From: Bactericera cockerelli
Lineage: Eukaryota; Arthropoda; Insecta; Hemiptera; Triozidae
DNA length: 64,000 nucleotides
Assembly (NCBI GenBank): GCA_024516035.1
Contig: CM044955.1
Location: 56,571,257-56,635,256, forward strand
Direction: 5' to 3'
A program made the translations under genes and the position numbers. The stretch's first letter is position 1. Each line of letters starts with the position of its first letter. The notes beneath the pieces were generated by a model, which was not told the origin of the DNA, did not search any database, and worked only from the letters and a program-made list of their open reading frames with translations. Shown here one piece after another: positions 31,957 to 42,555 of this stretch.

Positions 31957-32135
31957 AAAAAAAAGAGTTGGGGGGAAGAGATTGCCGCAGGCAATTATCC
32001 CGCCCTTAAGTTAGGACATTATTATTTTCCTCTTTATTATTTATTTATTTTCAAACAATTTATCTTTTATTAATTTTCAATCTATTTCATATTTTAAATA
32101 TTGTATAGGTACTTTGTTAATCTAATAAAGCTTGA
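31957..32135 (+). mobile_element. LINE 3' end with conserved hairpin
   Basis: GTTGGGGGGAAGAGATTGCC, GCAGGCAATTATCCCGCCCT, TAAGTTAGGACAT, AT-rich tail and TAATAAAGC. Confidence 0.75.
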
Positions 32136-32680
32136 TATAATAATGATAAATTGGATAGCAATCACAAATCTCTGTACTTACCAGATTCCTGTATATTTCT
32201 ATTTTGAAGTCTTCCTTTCCATACACAACACACTAAACAGTTAGTTGCAGTCGGTCGAGCTGATAAAAAAAATCGAGAGCGACTATTTTTTTTAGTAGGT
32301 ATCACCAAATACTGATAACATGGGGAGCTGTACATAACTCCATGACGATCTAGCGAATAGTGTGACCCTCTCCCTGGGTGTTACTAATTACTTGCTAGTA
32401 AAAATATTGTAAATAAATCTCCGATGTGGAGCGAACTCTCAGGGGGTGTCAAAATTGTCAATTGAGGTTTTTTTTTTTTTTTTAAGTGGCTCCCATATCA
32501 AACCCTCTTGATATCTGATTTCTAATCTTTTCTTTAATTTATTTTTTTTGACGAGTCATTCATAATTACATGTCAAGAGCATTTTTTAAACAAAAAAAAT
32601 ATAAGTTAGTTATCATCCATTTAAAAAAAAAAAAAAAAATATAAGTCAAGTTATCATTCATTAAATTTTTTTCGTTAATT
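32136..32680. other. AT-rich spacer
   Basis: Homopolymer T and A tracts (32468-32482, 32622-32639). No gene seen. Confidence 0.4.
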
Positions 32681-32775
32681 CGCTTTACTAAATCTTTGCT
32701 GAACTTGGGACTCGAACCATCGACCTCCAGGTACAAGTCTAGCGCCTTATCGATTGAGCTACTGTGTGACGTCAG
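32681..32775 (-). mobile_element. SINE A, 3'-truncated
   Basis: CGCTTTACTAAATCTTTGCT, GACTCGAACCATCGACCTCC, AGCGCCTTATCGATTGAGCT. Confidence 0.75.
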
Positions 32776-33032
32776 TATATCAAATTACAATTGGAGAAAA
32801 TGCGGAAAGTTTTTTGGAATCTGTAGAATAGAGCAAATAATAAAAATAAAATTTCTATACCTATAAACTAAAACAGAATAATAATAATTATAATAATCAG
32901 AATCTCAAATATAACTCTTCGTTGCTCAGCTATAATATAGAATTGGTGAACAAGCACATGAATAAAATTATTTATCTAGTTGTCTTAACGGTTACCATGT
33001 TACTAATTTTAACCTACTTACCTATTACTTAC

Positions 33033-33285
33033 TTTTTTTTTCTACGAAAAAAATTCTTGTAGGTAGGTAAACTTAACCTGCATTCATAGCAAACCAAAAG
33101 GCAGATTGTTTTCGCCTAGCTTCAGCAAATACATAAGTTTCTATTTTTCATTTATGTACTCAGCTTCTACCAGTTGAACGCCCATATCAAGAGACGATTA
33201 AAATACCTCCAAAATTTCAGCTTTGAATTTAGGTTAAGTTTACCTACCTACAAGAATTTTTTTCGTAGAAAAAAAAAAAAAAAAA
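33033..33285. mobile_element. Fold-back element with perfect 47-bp arms
   Basis: 33033-33079 (TTTCTACGAAAAAAATTCTT, GTAGGTAGGTAAACTTAACC) and 33231-33277 are exact inverses by eye; loop of about 150 bp without an ORF. Confidence 0.85.
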
Positions 33286-33556
33286 AATATCGAAACTCCC
33301 CATGCTCCCTTAAAACCCCCTCCTATATTTACGAGTAAAATTACGTCCTTTGGAAAGACACAATTGGAAATTGTCTCGTCATGCACACGTACTTAGTTCG
33401 GGCATTACTACTGCACTTTGGTGACCCCTGAAATGATGGAAACGCCTTGAATTATACAATATCAGGATACCGTGTTCTCATGGAGATGAATTGTATCATT
33501 TATTTTCCACAGTTATAGGAAGTACAATACAATACAATACAGGACTTAGCGCGAAG

Positions 33557-33779
33557 AGGTTATAGACACTCCGCTCGTAGGATCACCGAAGTTGAGCAAC
33601 GTCAAGCGAAGTGAAGACTTCGTGATGCTGGCATTCCGGCAAAATCCAGGCAGGGTGAGATTAATGGGAGTAGCCGCTTTGTGAATTTCCTGCGAATGGA
33701 GGGTAACACCCCCGTCGTGATATGACTATGCAGTTGAAAGCGACGATAAACCCTAGTAAAAAATGAAAAAAAAAAAAAA
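33557..33779 (+). mobile_element. 5S-headed SINE, internally shortened head
   Basis: CGTAGGATCACCGAAGTTGA, GCAACGTCAAGCGAAGTGAA, body GCAGGGTGAGATTAATGGGA, CGAATGGAGGGTAACACCCC, GTTGAAAGCGACGATAAACC and a poly(A) tail. Confidence 0.85.
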
Positions 33780-34439
33780 ACTTCTTGAGACAAGTTTCCC
33801 AGACATTCAAAGGGACAAAGGGAAATGCGCTTAGCATCCTTGATTCACTACCAGATGCATTCAAAATGAAGGATTTTACTTCCGACAATTTCTAATATAA
33901 GAAACGGAAGTATTGTTTTCGTTATTGTAAAAAAAGAAGAAGATTTTTGCTCCTATTTCAATTTTTTAAATACTTATCTATTGGTTTTGTCTTGTAACTT
34001 TATTTAAAAAAATATCTCCCCATTTTACATAGTTTACATTCAAAGTACCAAAATATCGCCCAATGTCACCATTTTGTTGCCCTTGCAGTGGAGACCCTTG
34101 GGCCCTGGGCAACCGAGACAGTGGATTTCATTAACAAAATCGGGGGTCTTCTAAAAAAAAAAAAAAAATAGTAAAGAGCCACGTTCGCGTTGTTTCCTGG
34201 TTGAAAGGCTGTCCTTAGCCATTCAGCGAGGAAACAGTGCGAGTGTATTAGGCTCTTTACCTTCCACTGAACCAATGGAAGAGTTAATCTATTTGTTAGA
34301 AGTTGAGTTTTGTTAAATAAAGAGAATTTATATTCTTTTACACAGTTAAAAATAAAATTGTTTAAACTGCCAAAGTTCCTGTGCTTAGTTCCAAAGGTAA
34401 CGCACGCATTGGAATGTCCAAAAGCTGGTGTATAAGTTG
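33780..34439. other. Spacer with interspersed repeat fragment
   Basis: 33870-33950 repeats 6605-6690 (TTACTTCCGA...TTTCTAATAT). The frame at 34066-34536 (minus) shows no domain and is low-complexity in its middle. Confidence 0.4.
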
Positions 34440-34960
34440 AGCAAATTATCGACATTATTAGAAAAAAATCTGGTGTAAACATCACACGACTTTCCTTATC
34501 ATAATTATAAGGAATTGGAACAGGACCAAAAGCCACTGGTGACTCAAAGGTAACATTTAGCTAAAAATCAATATCAAATTCGTAATCAGCACCTCAAAAT
34601 CATTGGATTTGATATGTCACAACCCCCATCTACGATAAATAATAAAAAAGTTAATCAAAGCGGGTCCCCCCCAAAATACCGGTAAATTGGGGCCGAGGTC
34701 CAAAAAGTTCAAGATATCAAAAAAATGATCAGAAGAGACCCCTATTATTTTTTTAATCTAAGACATAATTGTTCTCTAATATTTTTTTGTATCTTTAACC
34801 AATTCAAAGAAGCGGCACTTGCGGCCAATATTTGCGGTCCTGCGGCCGCAGTCTGCGGCCGATTGCAACCAAAAGTTTCGTGGTTCGTCTGGTGTATAAT
34901 TATAATTAGCATACCAAATTTCAAGTCTCTAGCTCTTACCGTTCTCGAGATATCCTGTTT

Positions 34961-35030
<70 letters not shown>

Positions 35031-35220
35031 GCACGGACCAATGGCTGAAAACAACATTTTTGGTATCCTGAGGCTATAATTCGTCCAGAAATGTGAAAAA
35101 CTGGGTAGGTCAAATTTTCGACGAATACAATACTTTCCTTATTATAGGATAAGGAAAGTAAAAGGCAATTTATTTTGCGAAATAATAAAAAGCAATTAAT
35201 AGAAAAAAGTATTTTTTTTT
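34440..35220. repeat. Interspersed element with (ACAG)n and CTTTCC-type ends
   Basis: Contains CATCACACGACTTTCCTTAT near the left end and AATACTTTCCTTATTATAGG...AAGGAAAGTA near the right. Between them lie a CAGCACCTCAAAATCATTGG block (also at 5500), a GC-rich GCGGCCGCAGTCTGCGGCCG patch, an (ACAG)n tract at 34962-35030 and ATGGCTGAAAACAACATTTT. Class unknown. Confidence 0.5.
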
Positions 35221-35952
35221 TACAAAAACGAACACAAAAAGTGGCAATATCTCTCAGAGAGGCTTGGTTCATGGGACTGAACCGTTTCTTTTTTTTGTCT
35301 GACAGGTCATTTATATCACAATGTTAAGACCATTCGTCAAAAAATGAGACAAGAAGTAGTAAGAAGATGACTTTTTCTTTTTGAAAATATCAATTTTTTT
35401 AGTTTTTATCTTAGTGGTCACCTCGATTTATTTGACTTAAGGTCCTTTGTGGAAGATGATATTCGAAGTCATGTCGAAAAATGTACCAAGTATTGGCGGA
35501 AATATATTTATGAAATTTTGGGATGACCACTGTGACTAACTTGTGGGTGAGAAACAATGGAAATGAACAAATGCTTTTATTAGCTACCTACTAGGTTGTT
35601 GTAGTAGCCAGCTTGGCAACAGTTGGAAGCGGGAATGCTGGTCTGTGGTCTCCAAGCCAACTTTATTTCAAAGTTGGCTCGTCCTGAACCGCAAAATTCT
35701 ATGTGCGATCATCCATCATCGGGAGGACTTTGACTTTTTCTCTATAATCCATTAAACCGTTAGGAAACTGCAAGCTAGCCTGGCTTGTAAGGGTTGGCTA
35801 GTCAGTTCTCTGTTTACAGTTCTCTAGCGGGACACTGGTCGTCTCCCACCGTCCCTCAGCCAGACTGTTCCCACTAAGTAGCAACAGTTGCTTGCAATTT
35901 TGCTGCCCAGTAGGTGCTGTCTTATTCCTAATGCAAGCTATGATCTACGCTC
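35221..35952. other. Spacer; interspersed repeat at about 35600-35850
   Basis: 35600-35850 is the inverse of the repeat at 13055-13270 and 46500-46675 (CAAGCTAGCCTGGCTTG, GTTGGCTCGTCCTGAACC). Confidence 0.5.
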
Positions 35953-36012
35953 TACAGAATGTCCCATAAGTCCTAGCAAAGGCCTTCGCTAGGACTTATT
36001 GGACATACTGTA
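35953..36012. mobile_element. 60-bp hairpin miniature element
   Basis: TACAGAATGTCCCATAAGTC-CTAGC and its inverse GCTAG-GACTTATTGGACATACTGTA with a loop of about 9 bases. A diverged half copy lies at 55829-55850 (ATCCAAAAGTCCTAGCAATG). Confidence 0.65.
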
Positions 36013-36661
36013 TTCTTATCTATAGTTTCCGGCTTTCTACCGCCGACTATAGTCGTCAATGTATGTAGTTACCAGGTACCCATTATAGAATCAATGGACA
36101 TGAAAACAGCCTAGACATTGGATCTGAGCGTCCATAGAATCCTCTCACCATCGTGATTTAGGTATCTGTTCCTCCTATCTCACGGACACGAAATTATTAT
36201 TATTATTGGTTACCAATTGGAAGCGAAATTTTAGTCACAGTGTAGGTATAACAGGGTATAACCTGTTAGGTGTTAGGTTGACTGAAGTGCTCGAACTAGA
36301 GAGCAAAAATACTACACAATATCTGCTCCAATATGAGTGGTCTCCTCGCACATTCTACACATGAGTCTATGTCTATTGCTTTACTGAGACGAGCAGTTTT
36401 ATTGTTTTGAGGAGTGGTCGTTAGTCTGTCAGTGGAGTGACATCTCGCCATTACTGTCAGGTGACATCTCCCAGGCGCAGAGGTCTGACTGAGGCTACAT
36501 ACATAATGAAATACATAGGTACATGAATAAGTAGATACATACAAGATGGGTACATGCAATTGTACACATAGGTTCTCGTTAGCAATGTGAATAATTTACA
36601 CATTCTGCGTATTTCTGCGACATATAACGTGCGCTGGAGAGTGTTTCAGATCTAGATACAT
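36013..36661. other. Spacer without recognised genes
   Basis: A minus-strand frame at 36296-36559 has a C-x2-C-like spot but no convincing domain. Confidence 0.35.
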
Positions 36662-36845
36662 TGGTCCGTATTCATTAAAATGAAGCAATTGCTCTTGAGA
36701 AAAAGGAAAAAGCAAAAGCAACGAAGGAAAAGCAAAAGCAATGAAGGAAAAAGCAGAAGAAAAAGTATTTGCTCGTATTCAGAACCCTTTCCTTTTGCTC
36801 ACAAGCAATTGTTTTTGCTCACAAGCCATTGCTTCATGTTTAAGT
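36662..36845. mobile_element. Fragment of CGTATTCAT-type MITE with AAGCAATTGC motifs
   Basis: GGTCCGTATTCATTAAAATG, AAGCAATTGCTCTTGAGAAA, repeated AAGGAAAAGCAAAAGCAA, and GCAATTGTTTTTGCTCACAA. Related to the fuller copy at 52168-52604. Confidence 0.6.
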
Positions 36846-37247
36846 TAGATGAGCTATGAATAAAAGGAAAAGTTCAGCTCGGCTTTGTATTTGTCCCTTC
36901 GAGGCTGACATTTTGGTTTAAATAAACCTTTTTATTGGCTTGTTATCAAACCTCTATTCCTTTTCTTAAATTTAATGGTATATGTATAGAAAAAAATGGG
37001 TACTGTAGATACCTCTCCAAAAGTTTATATTTTTTAAAATAATTAAAATATAGATCTGTAAAAAAAAAGTGAGAAGTTGTACTATTTAGAAGTACATACA
37101 TAGGTATATGTACGTATGTGATGTTTAATCTACATAAACATCTGAGGCTGACGTACATAAACATATGTTTCGAACTAGTTGGCTCTCTTTAGTAGGCAGT
37201 AGTTCTGAATATCTATGATGTCATCAAGTAATTCCTCTACACTATAC

Positions 37248-38949
37248 AGGGTGTCCCGTATACAGATGCAAATATTTTGAGGGTAGGTTCAGCCCACCGT
37301 GGACTATCATATGAGCGAAACTTGCAGTGGGGCATTTTGCTTCGTTAAAGAGTTATGGCCAAATCCCTGTTTTTCCCACAGGTCTAGAGGTCACTTGGAT
37401 CGATGCACGTTTTTAAAGAAATGATAGCCAGTAAGTAATTTTTGACTTCATGTATGGATAGTCATGCATATTTCCCTTGAAATGCAGTTGGTTGCATAAA
37501 AAAATATTGAAAGACCAGAGAGATATTTAATCATAAGTTCAATATTTTTCTAAAATTCGATTTTTCCCTTTTTTCCCTTTCGTGAATTTAGAGTACTTCT
37601 GCATTTGCAATTCTGCGTATCACTAGGTAAAAAAATACCCTTTGCTATTTTGTTTCAATAAATACAAAGTTCTTTCAGACGCGTGAAGGAACGAATGAGA
37701 TACGCCTTAATAAACGGCACCAGAAGAAGAGAAACACATCTATCAAATTTTGAATCTGGGCGCTATTGCATTTTGAAGAATACTCGATGCCTGAAGCGGT
37801 CTGTGTGACGATTTTTGTGCCAACTGCAAGTTATAAATGAAATTTTTTTGAGTACAAATAGTTCTATTAACCAACTATATCAATCAAATCTAATAGTTAA
37901 AATAACAAGGCGATCAATTTGTTCGGTCGAATAGAAAGCCACAAGCTTTAACCTCGCCCTTGGTTCGCTACATTTTGGGTTCTTTTCATTTCATGTCCTG
38001 TGTTGCAGAATGTATCATGTTTGTAGTTTATCAATAAAATATTAATAATAATAATAATAGTCACCTTAAGGTTGGATGTTCGAGTTTTACCCAAGGTTAA
38101 TTTTCGGCACTATTTGTTATGTTTTTGATATCATGATTGTGATAAACACAAAAATGATATTTTTAATTTTACTTCTAAAAATAAAATGACAATTTTTGTT
38201 GTTAGCGCAGAGTCTTTCTCCATGTGTATATTCTTTGTCCATAATTACACCACTGGTTGCTGCTTTCGTTGCAGCCTCTCTCATTTTTCCTCATGATAAC
38301 CTTGTGACCCCGTAACCCCATTCACATAAAAGTTCACACCGACCGACCACTGTGAATGATCAATTTCCCTCTGTTAAACATCCCAGAGCAGTGTATTATT
38401 TTATACCTCAAATTACGCGCCAATTCTGTTAAAATTCAGCCAACTTTGAATTTTCCATCATGATTCAGAAGTGTTTTTTGAGCTTTGTGTGTACTGCGTT
38501 CCATGATCTTTAAAGTAATATAAATGAGTTTCTTTTTTCTAAAACTAAACATAATAGGGTATTTTTTTAACTAGTGATACGCAGAATTGCAATTGTAGAA
38601 GTACTTTAAATTCACGAAAGGGAGAAAAGGGAAAAGTCAAATTTTAGAAAAGTATTGAACTTATGATTAAATATCTCTCTGGTCTTTCAATATTTTTTTA
38701 TGCAACCAACTGCATTTCAAGGGTAATATGCATGACTATCCATACATGAAGTCAAAAATTACTTACTGGCTATCATTTCTTCAAAAACGTGCATCGATCT
38801 AAGTGACCTCTAGACCTGTGGGAAAAACAGGGATTTGGCCATAACTCTTTAACGAAACAAAATGCCCCACTGCAAGTTTCGCTCATATGATAGTCCACGG
38901 TGGGCTGAACCTACGCTCAAAATATTTGCATCTGTATACGGGACACCCT
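37248..38949. mobile_element. 1.7-kb element with ~393-bp terminal inverted repeats
   Basis: 37248-37641 and 38557-38949 are inverse copies: AGGGTGTCCCGTATACAGAT, TTCAGCCCACCGTGGACTAT, TGGCCAAATCCCTGTTTTTC, ATGATAGCCAGTAAGTAATT ... GCGTATCACTAGGTAAAAAA. Only scattered differences. The ~915-bp interior has no ORF above 60 codons and includes a LINE-like 3' tail with (AAT)n at about 37935-38060. Target duplication not resolved (flanks ACTATAC / ATATTATAC). Superfamily unassigned. Confidence 0.85.
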
Positions 38950-39069
38950 ATATTATACAATTTATTAATAAGGACCTTACATACAAACAGATGATTACAA
39001 ATTAATATACAAAATTGGAAACAATATAAAAAAAAAAACCGAAATAATTTTTGAGAAAAAAAAATACAA

Positions 39070-39195
39070 TCGAATCAGGATATAAGAGATACCAGGATAT
39101 AATAGAAAAATTACCAGGTTAAATTTACCTCTATCTATATGGGAAAATAATAACCTCTTTACAAGAGAAACCTGGATATAAGAGAGAAAAAAGGT
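39070..39195. mobile_element. pogo-like MITE fragment
   Basis: AATCAGGATATAAGAGATAC, CAGGTTAAATTTACCTCTAT, GAAACCTGGATATAAGAGAG; same motif set as 8974-9382. Confidence 0.6.
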
Positions 39196-39226
39196 GCGAC
39201 TGTAATACTATGCATACTATGATGTC

Positions 39227-39424
39227 ATCAAGGGTTGGGTGAAAGAGATTGCCATAGGCAATAATCCCGCCCTTTAGTTAGGACATATGTATATACGTAT
39301 TTTGTTTATTTTTTTTCTTGTTTATATTATTAATATTGTCAATTTTTATATTTAATTTTTGCCATTATCTGTATGTACATAATTATGTATGTTCTACTAA
39401 TAAAGAGTTTCTAAATAAATAAAT
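39227..39424 (+). mobile_element. LINE 3' end with conserved hairpin
   Basis: GGGTTGGGTGAAAGAGATTG, CCATAGGCAATAATCCCGCC, CTTTAGTTAGGACATATG, AT-rich tail, CTAATAAAGAGTTTC then (AAAT)n. Confidence 0.75.
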
Positions 39425-39537
39425 GCATACAAAGAAGAAGAAGAAAAGAAAAATATTTTAAACCATTTCTTGTGTTGAGACCACATTGCAGTGGAAAAAC
39501 AACATAAAACCCACGCCTTTCTTCCGTTTCCTTCCAG

Positions 39538-39816
39538 CGTAACTTCCACTCCAGCAGCCTGGCGGACATCTCGCAGTACTTCCACGCATCCATGCTGGAG
39601 GATCCGTGGGAGGGGCTTAGCACCGCCTCCATCACCCAGTCTCGCCACGCCCACAGGCAGAGCGGCCAGGTGGCCACGTATGACTACAGCAGCTCGGACG
39701 AGGAGACCACGCCCAGCGCCAAGCCAGATGGGAGTGACGGGACGAGTGGGGAGAGTGGGGGTGACAGTGATGAGGATGGAGGTGACGATGGAGATGATGT
39801 GGAGGCGGAGGTGTGA
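39538..39816 (+). CDS. Terminal exon of an MPLKIP (TTDN1)-like protein
   Basis: Acceptor TTTCTTCCGTTTCCTTCCAG ends at 39537; the exon opens RNFHSSSLADISQYFHASMLEDPWEGL... and ends TGA at 39814-39816 (93 codons with stop). The block DISQYFHASMLEDPWEGL matches the family core '[Y/F]F-x-x-SMLEDPW-x-x-L' of MPLKIP. After it come YDYSSSDEE and a very acidic Gly/Asp tail (GGDSDEDGGDDGDDVEAEV) that replaces the short tail of the human protein. GC content is much higher than in the flanks. The acceptor phase fits the donor at 4250. An AATAAA lies 37 bases past the stop. Overlapping frames on both strands here are shadows. Family call good; the partner exon is inferred. Confidence 0.75.
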   Translation, partial: RNFHSSSLADISQYFHASMLEDPWEGLSTASITQSRHAHRQSGQVATYDYSSSDEETTPSAKPDGSDGTSGESGGDSDEDGGDDGDDVEAEV

Positions 39817-39852
39817 TTGGTCTCTTTCGTTGTTGCTATGAGAAATGTACAA

Positions 39853-39858
39853 AATAAA
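39853..39858 (+). other. Polyadenylation signal of the MPLKIP-like gene
   Basis: AATAAA, the first after the TGA at 39814-39816. Confidence 0.6.
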
Positions 39859-40763
39859 TAGAAGATTTTTTTTTTAAGATCCCTCCATCCACCCCTGTTG
39901 GGCGATTGAAAGGGGGCACCTGCTGGCAATAGCCTCAATCCTTTGAAGCCTTTATGTATCGCCTTTGAATAGCCTTTTTTATCATAGCCTTTGAAGTTTA
40001 TCAAATTTGAATTAATCGTACTCTGTGTCTGTTTGTCACATCGTAAACGAATGTCACACTTACAATGAAAACCGGCATTTTTTCCCCCGTGTCCATGATG
40101 GTTTTTGTCATGGTGGTGGAAGGACGCCCCTGGACGCCCAGAAGCAATGTTCTGGGCGCCTTCCATGTTCTGTGTGTGTAATCTTATTGTTTAAAATACT
40201 ATGAATTTTGTTTGATTTGTATGTCTAAAATGTATACACTTCACTAAAAGTCTACATAAATAAACCATCTCTTCTGAACTCTACCAGTGAAGTGGATTCA
40301 CGGATGAATTTCCTAAGAAGTATCAACCTCGTTCACCTTATGTAGACCTTGAGAGGATCGGCACGAACGACCATACAATAATTGGTTAAAATGCCTAATA
40401 GGGGGGGAAAAAATGCGATCATGCCAAAAAATTTGACTTATAATACGTACTTACATGTTGTGAAAAGTAATTTTCCTATTTATTAGTAACGTGGTGCCCT
40501 GCAGTCTGTATTTCACTTCCCCTTCAAGTTTTCTTTAAAAAAATCCAGACTTCAGAGGTATGATTGATCTCATTGACAGTAAGTAGTTATGAGTAATGTA
40601 CAGAGTCAATTGAAGAAAGTTATCTTTAATTTAAATAAATAGCTACTTGTAGAAAAGTAGATTTTAAGATTTTTAAGCGAAATAATTAACAAGGGTTCAA
40701 AATAAGAATGTTCAAATTTTAGACTAGATAAGACATTAAAAAAATACTTTCCTTATTTAAAAA
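39859..40763. other. Spacer downstream of the MPLKIP-like gene
   Basis: No gene seen. 39920-40000 has three loose copies of CCTTTGAAG/GCCTTT. Confidence 0.4.
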
Positions 40764-40799
40764 GGTATTTTTAATTTCCTTCAGGAAATTAAAAATACC
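40764..40799. repeat. Perfect 17-bp-arm hairpin
   Basis: GGTATTTTTAATTTCCT-TC-AGGAAATTAAAAATACC with a 2-base spacer, flanked by TACTTTCC (left) and ACTTTCC (right). Probably the centre of a small element related to 34440-35220. Confidence 0.8.
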
Positions 40800-41185
40800 C
40801 ACTACTAACTTTTTTTTTACTTTCCTGTTGTGGTCTCTATTTTTATGTATGTCGTTCTTCACACATTGGCCGAGGTGTTTGATACGTTTGCTTCGACCAT
40901 GATGTTCGATAGCTGTCCGGGCAGTAGGTATGAAAGTAACTATCTGCTAGAATTTTCTATTTTTCTCTACCCACTTTCAGCGCAAACTTTTAAAAACACA
41001 CGAAACTACCCTTTTTTGTTATTTAAAAGATATTTGTTGAATAAAAAAATAAATTAAAAAAAAAACATCCAATCTTTTGTACTATTAATTTATTTTCAAA
41101 AGAAAAAATAGAAACGTTCTGAAAAATAAAAATAAGGTGCAATGTGCCCAATTTGGGCTTTCAAAGTGTAGAATATCTTATCGTC

Positions 41186-41537
41186 GATTCTTCTTTTACT
41201 CTGTCTTATCCCGCTCAAGAAGGTTTGACGTTATTCAACTTCATGGTTGAGATTGATTGGATTTTTCACATTTTTCACGGCTGGATGCCCTTCCTAACGC
41301 TTGATTTTATTTGATTTAACGTCCTGGATTAGGACGGGGGTTTTAACCTCCATGCGCTCGGCATTGTACCAGCTACCCACATTAACCTCACCCAGCCTGG
41401 GTAGGGCCGGAAATGCCAGCCTCACATATACGGAGGGAACAGAATTTTCTGTGTGAAAAGTCTGCTCCGACGGGGATCGAACTCAGGATCTCTGGACTAC
41501 GGGCAGGGGTCATAACCGTTACGCCACAGAGGCTGGC
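41186..41537 (-). mobile_element. SINE E, full length
   Basis: Inverse: head CCTCTGTGGCGTAACGGTTA, GTAGTCCAGAGATCCTGAGT, TTCGATCCCCGTCGGAGCAG; body GGCCCTACCCAGGCTGGGTG, AATGTGGGTAGCTGGTACAA, AAAACCCCCGTCCTAATCCA; tail GCGTTAGGAAGGGCATCCAG ... GATAAGACAGAGTAAAAG. 41560-41640 adds a 5S-head fragment (GATCACTGAAGTTAAGCAAC). Confidence 0.85.
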
Positions 41538-41639
41538 CAATAGCTATCGTCGATAGTACGTTGAATAAACCAACTCTCGTAGGATCACTGAAGTTAAGCA
41601 ACGCCTAGCGAGGTGAATACTTTGCTATTGATCCTCGGG

Positions 41640-42161
41640 TTCCTAACTTCGTGAAGCTCGTTATTGAAGTCACCCTAGTTATACCACTCTGCCACAGTGA
41701 TCATAGTACTGAGCTCTAGCGGTTATTCGGTGAACATTTTTGTACATTGCCTCAGTTTCTCTCCTCGAATATGGGTTCATTCCACTGCCTTCATACTCAT
41801 TGGTTTTACATGCCGGTTGGTGCTGCACCTAGCGGATAATATCAGAAGCTCATCTCGACGCATGCGCAAAAAGTTTGTTTTCATTGCTTGAATTTAACAA
41901 AAATTCTTCAGTTTTGATTGAACGATGATCGTGTAGGGTTTATGCCGTAATTTTTCGTGAAATTAAACTGTACATTATGTTTAATCAGTGTTAAATTTTA
42001 CCTGTTGCTCAATGGTGCTTTTCAATTGATTAAAATTGCATTCGTGCAACCTTTCCGGTTTTTTTACCTTCAGGAAATGATGCGTTTCCAGTGTCAACTT
42101 GATGTTGACTGAGATTTGTGAATTCGTTCGAAATTGTAGTGGTTGTGTGACGAGGATCATC
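41640..42161 (+). other. Presumed promoter and 5' UTR of the FMNL gene
   Basis: Lies between the last SINE and the FMNL start, and is free of interspersed repeats, unlike most of the window. It is moderately GC-balanced. No TATA or Inr could be fixed. The reading frame is open upstream to 42099, but the family start is at 42162. Confidence 0.4.
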
Positions 42162-42305
42162 ATGGGGAACTCTCAGAGTGTGAAGTCGGAATCGCCTCCC
42201 CCTGTGGAGTTGCCCCGGGGCAACAACATCAGAGCCAGCATCCGGACCAACAAGCTACCCATGCCAGACCTTTACGAGCTGGAGAGACGCTTCACCAAAG
42301 TTCTG
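42162..42305 (+). CDS. Frl: First coding exon of an FMNL/Frl formin
   Basis: Formin-like proteins nucleate and elongate unbranched actin under Rho-family control. The exon encodes 48 codons and ends at donor CTG|GTAAGT in phase 0. MGNSQSVKS is an N-myristoylation signal (Gly2, Ser/Ala at position 6 type) as in FMNL proteins, and KLPMPDLYELERRFTKVL matches the FMNL N-terminal block 'KLPMP-x-x-x-ELE-x-RF-x-x-VL' before the GTPase-binding/FH3 domain. The split after 'VL' is where the family continues with its Asn-Leu-Pro-rich block, so I choose the ATG at 42162 over the in-frame ATGs at 42099 and 42102. No later exon was recognised in the remaining 21.7 kb, so the first intron runs at least to near the window end unless a short exon was missed. 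Symbol follows the fly orthologue. Confidence 0.85.
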
Positions 42306-42555
42306 GTAAGTCACCTGTTTCAGTTCTCAGGGGTTAGGTAAGTCTTTTCATGCTGTAGTGTTTCCTTTGAGTCAGTCATAGCCGTTTCTGAAGTCCCAAT
42401 ATGAGTTTCATGTGCCGGTTAGAGATCCATCCTCTGTCTACTAATCTGTCAATGTTTAAATGCAATGAGTGGTGTCTGCTGAATACTGTCACCTAAACCT
42501 ATGTCATGGACAGTTGCTAATGGACAGATTAAGATTAAATCATGAACTTTTTATT

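Noticed and set aside
34745..35272. 175-codon minus-strand ORF
   Set aside because: Its middle is the (ACAG)n tract; the flanks show no domain and belong to an interspersed repeat.
39491..40166. Overlapping ORFs in other frames at the MPLKIP-like terminal exon
   Set aside because: Arg/Pro-rich or low-complexity shadows; the 39538-39816 frame alone carries the family motif.
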